This document shows positions 49,465-58,262 of a stretch of 64,000 bases of DNA, piece after piece; position 1 is the first letter of the stretch; the number at the start of each line of letters is the position of its first letter. The notes beneath the pieces are model-generated. The model made no database searches and had not been told where the DNA came from. It was given only the letters and a program-made list of their open reading frames with translations. The position numbers and the translations under genes were made by a program. This DNA comes from Treponema sp. GTDB taxonomy: Bacteria > Spirochaetota > Spirochaetia > Treponematales > Breznakiellaceae. The DNA lies in assembly GCA_031279555.1 (NCBI GenBank), contig JAITIK010000143.1:1-64000 (forward strand), in the 5' to 3' direction.

Positions 49465-49476
49465 GGAGGAAGCGAC

Positions 49477-50997
49477 ATGAAATTTCCATTATTTTCAAAA
49501 TTGTTGGATGCGCCAAAAATGGCGGAGCCAAAGCCGTTCTCTTTATCAAGAATCGTGATCGCGTCCGGTTTTATCCTGTTTTTCCTGCCGTTCGCATCTC
49601 CTCTCTTTGCGGACGTGGCGACAAATTATTCGTACAACTACGATTATTGGAACGAGCAGGTCGTTTCACCCGATTCGTACCATGTAAGCGCCTACCTCAT
49701 CGGAGATGATTTTGGCATTGAGAATTTTCGCGATCCGCAAGGCTTATTTATTAAAGACAACCGCATCTATATCTGTGATTCCGGCAACAACCGGATAGTG
49801 CAGCTTGAGGCGAAACCGGACGGATCCTATGATCTTACACGGATCATCGCTTCTTTCTGGATTGGCGAAGAGGAAAGCGCGTTCAATTACCCGTCTGATC
49901 TGTTTGAAACCAAAGAAGGCGAACTGTTTATCTGCGATACAAACAACCACAGGGTCGTCTGGCTTGACAAGGACATGAACTACGTCGCTTCAATAATAAA
50001 ACCGGTTGATGAAAGTTTTGACGCGAATGTGGAATTTCTGCCGACGAAAATAGTCGTTGATCATGCGGGGCGTATATTCCTTCAGGCGAGGAACGTCAAC
50101 AAAGGACTTATGGAATTTGACAAAAACGGCGTTTTTGTAGGGTTCATGGGGGCGAATAAGGTGTGGGTCAATCCTGTTGACTATATATGGAAGTTGATTT
50201 CCACTCAAGCGCAACGGGCGCGGATGGATCTGTTCATCCCCACAGAATACAACAACCTCTGCCTTGACAACGACGGTTTCATCTACGTAACGAACAGCAG
50301 CAGTTGGTATATAGCCTCAGTACGCCGGCTTAACGCGATGGGGCAAGACATTCTCATACGGAACGGATACGAAGACCCGGTGGGAGATATTTCTTTCGGC
50401 AGCGCGGGCGGCGTCAGCGGATCTTCCAAGTTTATTGATGTGGCGGCGCTGGACAACGACAGTTACGCCTGTTTCGACCGCGTCCGCGGACGCATTTTTA
50501 TGTACGACTTCCAGGGAAACCTGCTGTATGCGTTCGGCGGACTCGGCAATTACAAAGGCTATTTTTTGCTACCGGTCGCCCTTGATAAAATGGGCTACTC
50601 GCTCTTCGCGCTTGATGCGCGAGCGGCGACGCTCACCCGCTTCGATTTGACTACATACGGTGATCTCATCAATACAGCGTTGGGTGAATATAAGGCGGGA
50701 CGGTATGAATCGTCTGCGGAGAAGTGGGAACAGGTGCTGAAAATGAATGGCAACTATGACCTTGCCTACATCGGCATTGGGCGCGCCGCGCTCCGGCAGG
50801 GCGACTACCTGAAGGCGATGGAATACTACAAGCTGAAGCGGGACGATAAAGGCTACGGCAAAGCGTTTCAGTTCTACCGCAAGCAATGGATGGAAGAAAA
50901 TTTATGGAAAATACTGCTTGTCCTCGCCATTGTCATTATTGTTCCCAAGTTGGTTAAAGGCATACTGAAATTTCGCAGGGAGGTCATGGAAGAATGA
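49477..50997 (+). CDS. Membrane-anchored NHL-propeller and TPR protein
   Basis: A signal peptide (VIASGFILFFLPFASPLFA) is followed by NHL-type beta-propeller blades: FRDPQGLFIKDNRIYICDSG, FNYPSDLFETKEGELFICDT and YKGYFLLPVALDKMGYSLFA. After the propeller come two TPR-like helices (YKAGRYESSAEKWEQVLKMN and GIGRAALRQGDYLKAMEYYK), and the protein ends with a C-terminal membrane helix (ILLVLAIVIIVPKLVKGILK) and a short basic tail. The propeller should face the periplasm. It has 506 residues. Its stop overlaps the next start (ATGA). A role in sensing, docking or feeding substrate to the transporter is inference; I know no characterised homologue. Confidence 0.75.
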   Translation: MKFPLFSKLLDAPKMAEPKPFSLSRIVIASGFILFFLPFASPLFADVATNYSYNYDYWNEQVVSPDSYHVSAYLIGDDFGIENFRDPQGLFIKDNRIYICDSGNNRIVQLEAKPDGSYDLTRIIASFWIGEEESAFNYPSDLFETKEGELFICDTNNHRVVWLDKDMNYVASIIKPVDESFDANVEFLPTKIVVDHAGRIFLQARNVNKGLMEFDKNGVFVGFMGANKVWVNPVDYIWKLISTQAQRARMDLFIPTEYNNLCLDNDGFIYVTNSSSWYIASVRRLNAMGQDILIRNGYEDPVGDISFGSAGGVSGSSKFIDVAALDNDSYACFDRVRGRIFMYDFQGNLLYAFGGLGNYKGYFLLPVALDKMGYSLFALDARAATLTRFDLTTYGDLINTALGEYKAGRYESSAEKWEQVLKMNGNYDLAYIGIGRAALRQGDYLKAMEYYKLKRDDKGYGKAFQFYRKQWMEENLWKILLVLAIVIIVPKLVKGILKFRREVMEE

Positions 50998-51659
50998 ACG
51001 GAACGATTCAAATAATGGACAAGCCAAAGTCGGCGCGTTTGGGATTAACGCTCAAATATGCGTTGTATGTTATAACGCATCCATTTGACGGTTTTTGGGA
51101 TTTGACGCATGAAAAACGAGGATCCCTTGCGGCGGCGAATATTATTACCGCGGCGCTGGTGTTGGTTGAAGTGTTGCGTCTTACTTTAACCAATTTCCAG
51201 TTTATTTCTATAAATATGGAATATTTTAATGTCATCACTGTGGCGCTCCGTATCCTTCTGCCGCTTTTTTTGTGGACGGTCGCCAACTGGAGCCTTACGA
51301 CATTGATGGACGGCAAGGGCCGTATTCTTGAAATCTATATGGCGACAGCGTATGCATTCACCCCGTATATTATTATCAATGCGGCTATGATAGTGTTAAG
51401 CCAGTTTATTACGGAACAGGAAGGCGCAATTTATTATGTCTTAACCAGCTTTGCGCTTGTGTGGTCGGTTCTGCTGGTGTTGGCGGCGATGATGATGGTT
51501 CATAGTTACAGCGCCACGAAAGCGATTCTTTCCAGTTTGCTTTCTATAATAGCGATGGGCGTTATGGTGTTTATCTTTCTTATGTTTTTTAGTCTTATCA
51601 GTGATGCGATGGCCTATTTCATATCACTGTACAAAGAAATCGTTTTCAGGCTGACTTAG
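50994..51659 (+). CDS. YIP1-family membrane protein
   Basis: About five hydrophobic segments span the protein (AANIITAALVLVEVLRLTL, VALRILLPLFLWTVANWSLT, VLTSFALVWSVLLVLAAMMM, SSLLSIIAMGVMVFIFLMFF). The segment TLMDGKGRILEIYMATAYAF fits the YIP1 domain, where the NW-x-L-T and A-x-x-P pattern recurs. The bacterial family is poorly characterised. It has 221 residues and overlaps the NHL/TPR gene by four bases, so the two are coupled and may form a complex. Ten bases later the DUF5696-like gene starts. The same trio next to sugar transporters is known from Firmicutes. Confidence 0.68.
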   Translation: MNGTIQIMDKPKSARLGLTLKYALYVITHPFDGFWDLTHEKRGSLAAANIITAALVLVEVLRLTLTNFQFISINMEYFNVITVALRILLPLFLWTVANWSLTTLMDGKGRILEIYMATAYAFTPYIIINAAMIVLSQFITEQEGAIYYVLTSFALVWSVLLVLAAMMMVHSYSATKAILSSLLSIIAMGVMVFIFLMFFSLISDAMAYFISLYKEIVFRLT

Positions 51660-51669
51660 GAGAGGGGAC

Positions 51670-54219
51670 ATGAAAAAGAATTTAACGCCGGTTTTGCGAA
51701 TGTTGCTATTGCCCGTCATAGTGGGAGGAATTTTCATTTCGGCATCCTGCAACAGAGTGAAAGCGGAAGATAAAAGGATACAGTGGTACGAATGGGACGG
51801 CAATGAAAAAGAGGTGGTGATCCAAAATAGCCAGCTTGAACTGCGATTTTTTCCAAAAACCGCAGGCTTCACATTGACGGACAAGACTACCGGAACGGTA
51901 TGGCATTCCACTCCGGAAGATGCGGCGGACGATCCCGCGTCCGACGGTTTGACGAAACAGATATTGCAATCACAGTTTACGTTGGTTTACTCGGATGACG
52001 CGGGCGTGGGCGTGACGCTGCCGAATTCCAGATACAGCGTTGAAAAAGGCATGTTCGAATACGACTTGGTTGACGGCGGGCTTGAAGTGAACTACACGGT
52101 TGGCAATGTGTCGCGTGTTTTCTATATTCCAAAAGCGATTAGGGAACGGCGCTTCATTGAATTCCTTGAAAAGATGGAAAAATCGGATAGCGACAAGGTT
52201 GAAGGAAGCTACCGCCTATACGACATCAACAGACTGCGCGCAAACGACAACAAAGACGCGCTTCTTGCGTCTTATCCGGACTTAAAGGAAGAAAAGGTGT
52301 ACGTCCTGAGAGACGCCACGCAGGATTTTATGAAGGCGCAAATCGACGACCTGCTTGCCTCCGTTGGTTATACAATAGAAGATTACGAGGAAGACGCCGT
52401 GCGGTATAACGCGCCGGCTGAGGCTGAAAAGCCGGTGTTTAACGTAACCGTCCGCTACGAATTGGACGGCAACGCTCTTGTGGTGAGCGTCCCGTTTGAT
52501 AAATTGGCGTTCAGACCTGTATTCCCCATAACTCAGTTGAACCTTCTGCCGTATTTCGGCGCGGGCGGCGTTCAGGATGAAGGGTATCTGTTTGTGCCGG
52601 ATGGAAGCGGCGCCCTTATAAATTTTAACAACGGCAAAACCGGGCAGCTTGCGTACAACAACTATGTGTACGGTTGGGATGCGGGCATGTTCCGCGAAGC
52701 GATCATCCACGACAACAAGGGGCCGTTTCCGGCGTTCGGCGTCCAGAAAAATGGCAATGCGCTTCTGTGCGTGATTGAAGAAGGCGCTTCCTACGCAAGC
52801 GTCAGGGCGGATGTTTCCGGCAGAAACAGCTCCTACAACAATGTATATGGGCAGTACGCCGTCATGCATGGAGCGAGTCTGGATGTTTCGGCGAAATCCG
52901 ACAAAGCCGTGTATATGTACCAGGCGCAGCTTCCGCAGGGCGAACGGATCGTTCAACGATACATACTTTGCGCTGAAGACACCTATGTCGGAATGGCGAA
53001 AGAATTCAGAAAATACCTGCTTGCGAAAGACAGCGGGCTGAACGACAAGATCGATGGCGGCGTTCCTATTGCGGTGGAGATTATCGGGGCTGTGGACAAG
53101 ATTCAGCATCGAGTCGGCATTCCTTTTAACCTGCCGTTAAAACTCACTTCATATGAAGAGGCGGAGGGAATGGTGGAAGACTTCGCCGCTTTCGGCTGGA
53201 AAAATGTGAATGTCAAAATGATTGGCTGGTTTAACAACGGCGTCGAGCATTCCGTGCCGTCGGACGTACGCCTGATTTCCGGGTTGGGCGGCAAGAACGC
53301 ATTCAAGAGCCTTGTTTCCACGGCGCGCGACTTTGGTTTCAAATTGTACGCCGAGGGTGATTTCCTCCATATGCGTGATAACGGGCCTTTCGACACGTTC
53401 AGCTTGTATACGGACGCGGCGCGGTATGTTACCCGCAAGCGGATAGAGAGCTATCCCTACAGCTTCGTCTGGTTCGGGGAGCGGAAGAATTGGGGCAAGA
53501 TCAGTTATATGGCGACGCCTCTTTACATGAAAGAACTCATTCAGGGCTTTGAAGAGAAAACCGGAAAATTGGGCGTAACAAACGTCGCGTTCAGAACAAT
53601 CGGCGCGAGGCTTGGAGGCGATTACTATGAAAAACGGTTTGTAAGCCGCGAGGCGTCCATGAACCTACAAAAAAGAACGCTCGCCGAATTAAAACAGAAG
53701 GGAAGGGGAGTTCTCGTGAATACGGGCTTTTTGTACACCGCGCCCTACGCTGATTTCATCACCGATATACCGCTTGTGGATCAGGCGTTCGGCATTACCG
53801 ACATATCGATACCTTTCTACCAAATCGTTCTGCATGGACTCGTACCCTTTGCGGGACGGGCGATCAACCTCGCTGAGGATTACCGGCTTAATTTGTTGAA
53901 ATCCATTGAGAGCGGAGCTGGTTTGTATTTTAGTTTTATGACCGAGGACAGCGCGATTCTTCAGGAAACGAAATTCAGACAATTTTACGCCAATGAGTAC
54001 AGCAAGTGGGTGGGCGATGCGGACGCCATTTATCAGCGGTTTGCGCGTGATTTTGACGGTTTGTTCAATCAAAAGATTGACAGTCATGAAATACTCGCGC
54101 CGAATGTAACGCTGACCATATACGAAAATGGCGCCAAAGTTTTGGTGAACGCAGGCAAAACGAGTTGCAGCTATGAGGGCAGAAATGTAGCCCCGTACGA
54201 TTATGCGATAATAAAGTAG
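51670..54219 (+). CDS. Large DUF5696-like lipoprotein, possible glycoside hydrolase
   Basis: The N-terminus has a lipobox (VIVGGIFISASC), so it is lipid-anchored. Residues about 40-300 look like a beta-sandwich (LELRFFPKTAGFTLTDKTTG, VTVRYELDGNALVVSVPFDK). The middle (about 300-460) contains EGYLFVPDGSGALINFNNGK and the C-terminal half appears barrel-like (VNVKMIGWFNNGVEHSVPSD, DFGFKLYAEGDFLHMRDNGP, GVLVNTGFLYTAPYADFITD, ISIPFYQIVLHGLVPFAGRA). The order and size (849 residues) fit the DUF5696 family described from Paenibacillus sugar clusters, and resemble GH101-like enzymes in layout. Acidic residues in these strands could be catalytic, but I cannot place them. A role in trimming a surface or host glycan before uptake is inference. 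Confidence 0.65.
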   Translation: MKKNLTPVLRMLLLPVIVGGIFISASCNRVKAEDKRIQWYEWDGNEKEVVIQNSQLELRFFPKTAGFTLTDKTTGTVWHSTPEDAADDPASDGLTKQILQSQFTLVYSDDAGVGVTLPNSRYSVEKGMFEYDLVDGGLEVNYTVGNVSRVFYIPKAIRERRFIEFLEKMEKSDSDKVEGSYRLYDINRLRANDNKDALLASYPDLKEEKVYVLRDATQDFMKAQIDDLLASVGYTIEDYEEDAVRYNAPAEAEKPVFNVTVRYELDGNALVVSVPFDKLAFRPVFPITQLNLLPYFGAGGVQDEGYLFVPDGSGALINFNNGKTGQLAYNNYVYGWDAGMFREAIIHDNKGPFPAFGVQKNGNALLCVIEEGASYASVRADVSGRNSSYNNVYGQYAVMHGASLDVSAKSDKAVYMYQAQLPQGERIVQRYILCAEDTYVGMAKEFRKYLLAKDSGLNDKIDGGVPIAVEIIGAVDKIQHRVGIPFNLPLKLTSYEEAEGMVEDFAAFGWKNVNVKMIGWFNNGVEHSVPSDVRLISGLGGKNAFKSLVSTARDFGFKLYAEGDFLHMRDNGPFDTFSLYTDAARYVTRKRIESYPYSFVWFGERKNWGKISYMATPLYMKELIQGFEEKTGKLGVTNVAFRTIGARLGGDYYEKRFVSREASMNLQKRTLAELKQKGRGVLVNTGFLYTAPYADFITDIPLVDQAFGITDISIPFYQIVLHGLVPFAGRAINLAEDYRLNLLKSIESGAGLYFSFMTEDSAILQETKFRQFYANEYSKWVGDADAIYQRFARDFDGLFNQKIDSHEILAPNVTLTIYENGAKVLVNAGKTSCSYEGRNVAPYDYAIIK

Positions 54220-54228
54220 GAGGAATAG

Positions 54229-55152
54229 ATGGAGAAAAATAATCTGACGCTTGAAACCAAGAACGTCATAGCGGGTTATCTTTTCATATCGCCGTTTCTC
54301 ATTGGGTTTCTGGCGTTTATGGTGTTTCCAATTATAGAATCGCTGAGGATGATATTCAGCGACGTCAGAATCGACACGGTGAAACAAGGGTTTTCCATGA
54401 CCTTTACGGGGATGGCAAACCTGAACAAGGTTTTTTTTATTGACGCGGAATTCAACCGTATGCTGGTCGAAGAATTGGGGCGCATGGTGCTGATCGTGCC
54501 GGCGGAACTCATTTTCAGCCTTTTTGTCGCGTTGATTTTGAATCAAGAATTTAAGGCGAGGGGATTTGTGCGCATGGTTTTCTTCCTGCCGGTTATTCTG
54601 TCATCGGGCGTTATGATTGGCCTTGAGACGAACAATACGCTTCTAAACGGCATGGCCGAAATGATACGGGACAGTAATACGATGAAGGCGTCTGTCACCA
54701 GCGTACTTGAGGATATTCTTGTCGTTTCTGAAGGATCGGGGGATAACGCGGTGGCCGATTTTATGGGCTATATTTTCGCGGTTGTCAATCAGGTTTACGA
54801 CATTGCAATGGCATCCGGCATACAGATCATTATCTTTCTGTCAGCGTTGCAGTCAATCTCGCCAAGCGTGTATGAAGCCGCGCAGATTGAAGGCGCGACT
54901 AAATGGGAAAGTTTCTGGAAGGTGACCTTTCCTATGGTGAGCCCTTTGATACTGGTTAATGTCGTTTACAGCGTGGTGGACTATTTCATAAGAACGGATA
55001 ATACGGTGATGACAAAAATACGTACAACACTTATGCAGCGTCTAGAATACGGCTTTGCAACGGCAATGGCGTGGGTGTACTTCTTGGCGGTCATCGTCAT
55101 TCTTGGCATAGTGGCGTTTGTTATTTCAAAGAAGGTGTACTACTATGAGTAA
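54229..55152 (+). CDS. Carbohydrate ABC transporter permease (second pair, MalF type)
   Basis: The permease starts with NVIAGYLFISPFLIGFLAFM and has six membrane segments (VLIVPAELIFSLFVALILNQ, RMVFFLPVILSSGVMIGLET). The EAA loop is YEAAQIEGATKWESFWKVTF followed by PMVSPL. A longer loop in the middle (about 145-180, SVLEDILVVSEGSGDNAVAD) is unusual for the family. It has 307 residues. AGGAGGAATAG lies upstream, and the gene begins nine bases after the DUF5696-like stop. It overlaps the next permease. Confidence 0.92.
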   Translation: MEKNNLTLETKNVIAGYLFISPFLIGFLAFMVFPIIESLRMIFSDVRIDTVKQGFSMTFTGMANLNKVFFIDAEFNRMLVEELGRMVLIVPAELIFSLFVALILNQEFKARGFVRMVFFLPVILSSGVMIGLETNNTLLNGMAEMIRDSNTMKASVTSVLEDILVVSEGSGDNAVADFMGYIFAVVNQVYDIAMASGIQIIIFLSALQSISPSVYEAAQIEGATKWESFWKVTFPMVSPLILVNVVYSVVDYFIRTDNTVMTKIRTTLMQRLEYGFATAMAWVYFLAVIVILGIVAFVISKKVYYYE

Positions 55153-56158
55153 AATATTTAATTTGAAAGAATTCTATCGATTTTTGGATCAGAACCGGGC
55201 TTCAAGAGGAATCCTTCTTAAAACGAAGGTTGGAGACGTTTTATTCAAAGTATGCCGCGCTTTGTTGCTGTTTGGACTTTGTTTTCTTATCCTACAGCCG
55301 CTTCTGGACAAATTAAGCATAGCTTTTATGGCGTTGCAAGACTTGTACGACCCGACTGTCATAAGCATACCAAGACACTTTACGCTGGACAATTTCGCGT
55401 TGGCGAGCCAATTGATGAACTTCTTTCCCACGCTTTTCAGGACGCTTGTTTTGGTTGTCGTCAGCGCGACGTTGCAAATCGCCGCGTGTACGCTCACGGG
55501 CTATGGATTTGCGCGTTTTAAATTTCCTCTGAAAAACTTCTGGTTCGCCTGTGTCATGCTTATCATTGTGGTTCCGCCGCAGACAATAATGGCGCCGCTG
55601 TACCTGAATTTTCGGTTTTTTGACGTATTCGGACTTATTCGCGGATTGACCGGCAAACCGATCAACATGTTGAACAGCGCGGCGGGTTATTTGTTGCTGT
55701 CGATTACGGGAATGGGCTTAAAAAGCGGTTTGTACATCTTTATGCTCAGGCAGTTTTTCCGCAGTATGCCGAAAGAGCTTGAAGAAGCCGCGTGTATAGA
55801 CGGTTGTGGCAAGCTGAGGACGTTTGGCGAGATTATTCTTCCTGACGCCGCGCCTATGGTTACGTCGTGCTTTTTGTTCTCTTTTGTATGGCAATGGACG
55901 GATTCCTTCTATTCCAGCCTCTTCCTGACGACATATAGGGTGCTTGCCGCCCAACTCGGCGCGGTCTCCGACCGCCTGAGCGAATGGTGGGCGCAAAGCG
56001 TTGGTTACGCAAGCGGCGCTTTGCCGCCGGTCGGTTATATGCAGGCGATCATCGCCACTGGCATGTTGATGAGCCTTATACCAATTATCATCCTGTATCT
56101 TATAGCCCAAAAAGCGTTTGTTCAGAGTTTGAGCCGGACAGGTATTGCGGGCATGTAG
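55145..56158 (+). CDS. Carbohydrate ABC transporter permease (second pair, MalG type)
   Basis: The second permease of this pair has a long N-terminal cytoplasmic arm (MSKIFNLKEFYRFLDQNRAS) and six membrane segments (ALLLFGLCFLILQPLLDKLS, LFRTLVLVVVSATLQIAACT, MLIIVVPPQTIMAPLYLNFR). The EAA-like loop is LEEAACIDGCGKLRTFGEII followed by LPDAAPM. It has 337 residues. ATG 55145 overlaps the upstream stop by eight bases, and AAGAAGGTG stands at good distance, so I prefer it to the track's 55118. A terminator-like hairpin follows. Confidence 0.92.
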   Translation: MSKIFNLKEFYRFLDQNRASRGILLKTKVGDVLFKVCRALLLFGLCFLILQPLLDKLSIAFMALQDLYDPTVISIPRHFTLDNFALASQLMNFFPTLFRTLVLVVVSATLQIAACTLTGYGFARFKFPLKNFWFACVMLIIVVPPQTIMAPLYLNFRFFDVFGLIRGLTGKPINMLNSAAGYLLLSITGMGLKSGLYIFMLRQFFRSMPKELEEAACIDGCGKLRTFGEIILPDAAPMVTSCFLFSFVWQWTDSFYSSLFLTTYRVLAAQLGAVSDRLSEWWAQSVGYASGALPPVGYMQAIIATGMLMSLIPIIILYLIAQKAFVQSLSRTGIAGM

Positions 56159-56201
56159 CCTGCCCTGCGGGAAATTTCATTGAAAAATTTTTTATAGAGG
56201 C

Positions 56202-56241
56202 TTTCCTAAAACGCGCCCTATGGGTCGTCAGTTTTGGGAAA
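56202..56241 (+). repeat. Hairpin after the second permease pair
   Basis: TTTCCTAAAAC (56202-56212) pairs with GTTTTGGGAAA (56231-56241), 11 bp including one wobble, with an 18-base loop. It resembles other hairpins in this window and may stabilise or end the upstream mRNA. Confidence 0.55.
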
Positions 56242-56409
56242 CGTTCTATTTAAATAGGGGAGCCTTTGAGAATTTAGTTTTGAGATTTTTTTTTACCCTA
56301 CGGAGAGTCTCGCTGTAACTGATTATACTAAAAGTGATTAGTGATTTTATTCGGAGGATATCTAGAAATCTAATTGGGGGGTTTCCAGATATTTTTATAT
56401 GGAAAAAAC

Positions 56410-56430
56410 GCCCTTGTAGGGCAATTTTTT
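56410..56430 (+). terminator. Intrinsic terminator or attenuator ahead of the second binding protein
   Basis: GCCCT-TGT-AGGGC is followed by AA and six T. It lies about 70 bases before the binding-protein start, so it could terminate read-through or attenuate a leader transcript. Confidence 0.65.
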
Positions 56431-56501
56431 CTGTTCATAGGTAAAAAACCTGATAGTTTGCTTTATGAAATGTTTTATTGTAGATAGATAGGAGGAAAGA
56501 T

Positions 56502-57905
56502 ATGTCAAGAAAAGCAAAACAATTTGGTGTTGTGTTGCTCTCACTTATGATTGCGGTAGTATTTATTGGATGTCAGAAAAAAAAGGCCGCCGATGAAGCC
56601 GCTGTAGTTACGGAAGCCGCTGAACGCGATCTCGGTGGTATGGAAATCATTTACGGCAACTGGTGGGCTGATTACGATGTAGACAGCTACGAGCCGAATA
56701 ATCCGGCTGACGAAAGAACTCTTGAATGGCGCAAGGAAATTCAGCAAAAGTACAACTTTAAGATGCGGGAAGCGAATGTAGCCACATGGGAACTTATGAT
56801 GGAAGAAAGCGCGTCCTCCATCATGGCGGGTACGCCTATTGCGCAGATTATTCAACTCCAGCCGGGGTGGGCGATGGCGCTTTATGGGCAGAAATTGCTT
56901 GCGCCGTTGGATGTGCCGAGCGTTGATTTTAACCAGGACAAACCCATACAGTGGAACAGATCGGTTAGGGATGCCTTTACTTTCAATGGAAATACATATG
57001 CCCTTACGGTTGGATATGGCGGATCACAACACGGCGGCGGGGTGTTTTACAACAAACGGCTCTTTGAAGAAGCCGGTTTGGACCCGAACCTGCCTTATGA
57101 TTTGCAGAAGTCAGGGGAATGGACGTGGGAAAAATTCCGCGAGATCTGCGCAAAAGTTCAACGCGACGTTGACAATGACGGTGTGATTGACGTGTATGCC
57201 ACCGCATCAATATCTACCGATGCGCTTGATTTTATTCTTGCCAGTAATGGCGCCCGCATCATTGATAAAGATTCCTCCGGTAAATTTGTTCTTGCCATCA
57301 ATAAACCTGAATTCCTTGAAGCCCTTCAGTTCTCTTGCCAGTTGTTCTTGGATGGCTATGTCAGAATCCAACGCCCGGACGAAAACTGGAATTATTTTGA
57401 ACCGTTGTTCCATGACGGGAAAATCGCCATGCGTATAGCCCAACAGTACGTCGCGCAACAACTTGCTGAGATGAAGGACGATTGGGGATTTGTACTGTTT
57501 CCCAGGGGCCCAAAACTTTCCAATTATCTGTTTAGTCAGGATGAAAACGTATGTATAATTCCCTCAACCTATACACCAGAAGAAGTTGACAACATCATGT
57601 TCGCCTATAAAATGTGGCAGACTCCCGCTCCGGGAAACGATGATGACAATGCGTGGAAAGGCGCTCAATACAACATCTATCGTGACACCCGCGCCGTTGA
57701 TGAAACGCTCGTTATGATTCGTGATCCCAGTTACAGCATCTTCAAATATGAAAACCTGCTTGGTGGTTTTACCAACGCAGCCAGAGGTCAGATGGCGTGG
57801 AATATGTGGGTTGACGGCGTAGCCCAGAACCCGGCGCAACTCATTGAACAAGTCACCCCTTCATGGCAAGCCATTGTTGAAGATGCCAATATAGAACTCC
57901 AGTAA
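56502..57905 (+). CDS. Carbohydrate ABC transporter substrate-binding lipoprotein
   Basis: A family-1 solute-binding protein with a lipobox (FGVVLLSLMIAVVFIGC, Cys then polylysine). Typical segments are EIIYGNWWADYDVDSYEPNN near the N-terminus, NGNTYALTVGYGGSQHGGGV, FYNKRLFEEAGLDPNLPYDL and SGEWTWEKFREICAKVQRDV. It has 467 residues, a normal length, and no extra modules, unlike the first binding protein of the cluster. GGAGGAAAGAT precedes the ATG. A strong terminator follows its stop. It should serve the adjacent permease pair; the substrate is likely a sugar, not otherwise known. Confidence 0.93.
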   Translation: MSRKAKQFGVVLLSLMIAVVFIGCQKKKAADEAAVVTEAAERDLGGMEIIYGNWWADYDVDSYEPNNPADERTLEWRKEIQQKYNFKMREANVATWELMMEESASSIMAGTPIAQIIQLQPGWAMALYGQKLLAPLDVPSVDFNQDKPIQWNRSVRDAFTFNGNTYALTVGYGGSQHGGGVFYNKRLFEEAGLDPNLPYDLQKSGEWTWEKFREICAKVQRDVDNDGVIDVYATASISTDALDFILASNGARIIDKDSSGKFVLAINKPEFLEALQFSCQLFLDGYVRIQRPDENWNYFEPLFHDGKIAMRIAQQYVAQQLAEMKDDWGFVLFPRGPKLSNYLFSQDENVCIIPSTYTPEEVDNIMFAYKMWQTPAPGNDDDNAWKGAQYNIYRDTRAVDETLVMIRDPSYSIFKYENLLGGFTNAARGQMAWNMWVDGVAQNPAQLIEQVTPSWQAIVEDANIELQ

Positions 57906-57936
57906 GCCAACTTATACGCTCCATTGATTACATTGC

Positions 57937-57963
57937 CCCGCCGCGAAAAGCGGCGGGTTTTTT
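57937..57963 (+). terminator. Strong intrinsic terminator of the carbohydrate cluster
   Basis: CCCGCCGC-GAAAA-GCGGCGGG is followed by six T, a textbook rho-independent terminator 32 bases after the binding-protein stop. Confidence 0.93.
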
Positions 57964-58073
57964 GTCCGTGACTTGCGGGTGCGCGCAGTTTGCGAAGTCG
58001 CAACGATCATTTCCGCAACAACGCTTGACATTATTTCGTTTTAATTTCTTTTGTAAATATACATAATGTCCAG

Positions 58074-58262
58074 TTGTTTATTGCCGCGCGCAATATAGAA
58101 ACGCTTGCTTGTCTCAAATCCGTTTTGGAAGAGAAAGAGTTTGAACCGATGCAGGAACACGCAAAAATGTTTGCCGCCTCGCGGACAGTAAATGTTGGAT
58201 ATAAGGCTTATAGGCGTTTTTTTGAAGGATTAAAGACGTTATTAATAATGACGCCGAAATAA
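58074..58262 (+). CDS. Possible small or relic ORF
   Basis: The 62-residue ORF starts with TTG and reads LFIAARNIETLACLKSVLEE..KEFEPMQEHAKMFAASRTVNVGY..KAYRRFFEGLKTLL, which is helical and looks protein-like, not random. However, no ribosome-binding site precedes the TTG, and a TTGACA at 58025-58030 lacks a good -10. It might be the tail of a lost gene. I do not recognise the family, so this is a tentative call. Confidence 0.25.
   Translation: MFIAARNIETLACLKSVLEEKEFEPMQEHAKMFAASRTVNVGYKAYRRFFEGLKTLLIMTPK

Larger units (their letters stand above)
56159..56501 (+). other. Structured leader between permease and second binding protein
   Basis: This gap of about 340 bases holds a large hairpin (56202-56241), a T-rich stretch with TATACT near 56322, an imperfect inverted repeat around 56361-56391 (ATCTAGAAA/TTTCCAGAT) and an intrinsic terminator (56410-56430). 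No ORF of note. It may set the amount of the binding protein separately from the permeases. Confidence 0.55.
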
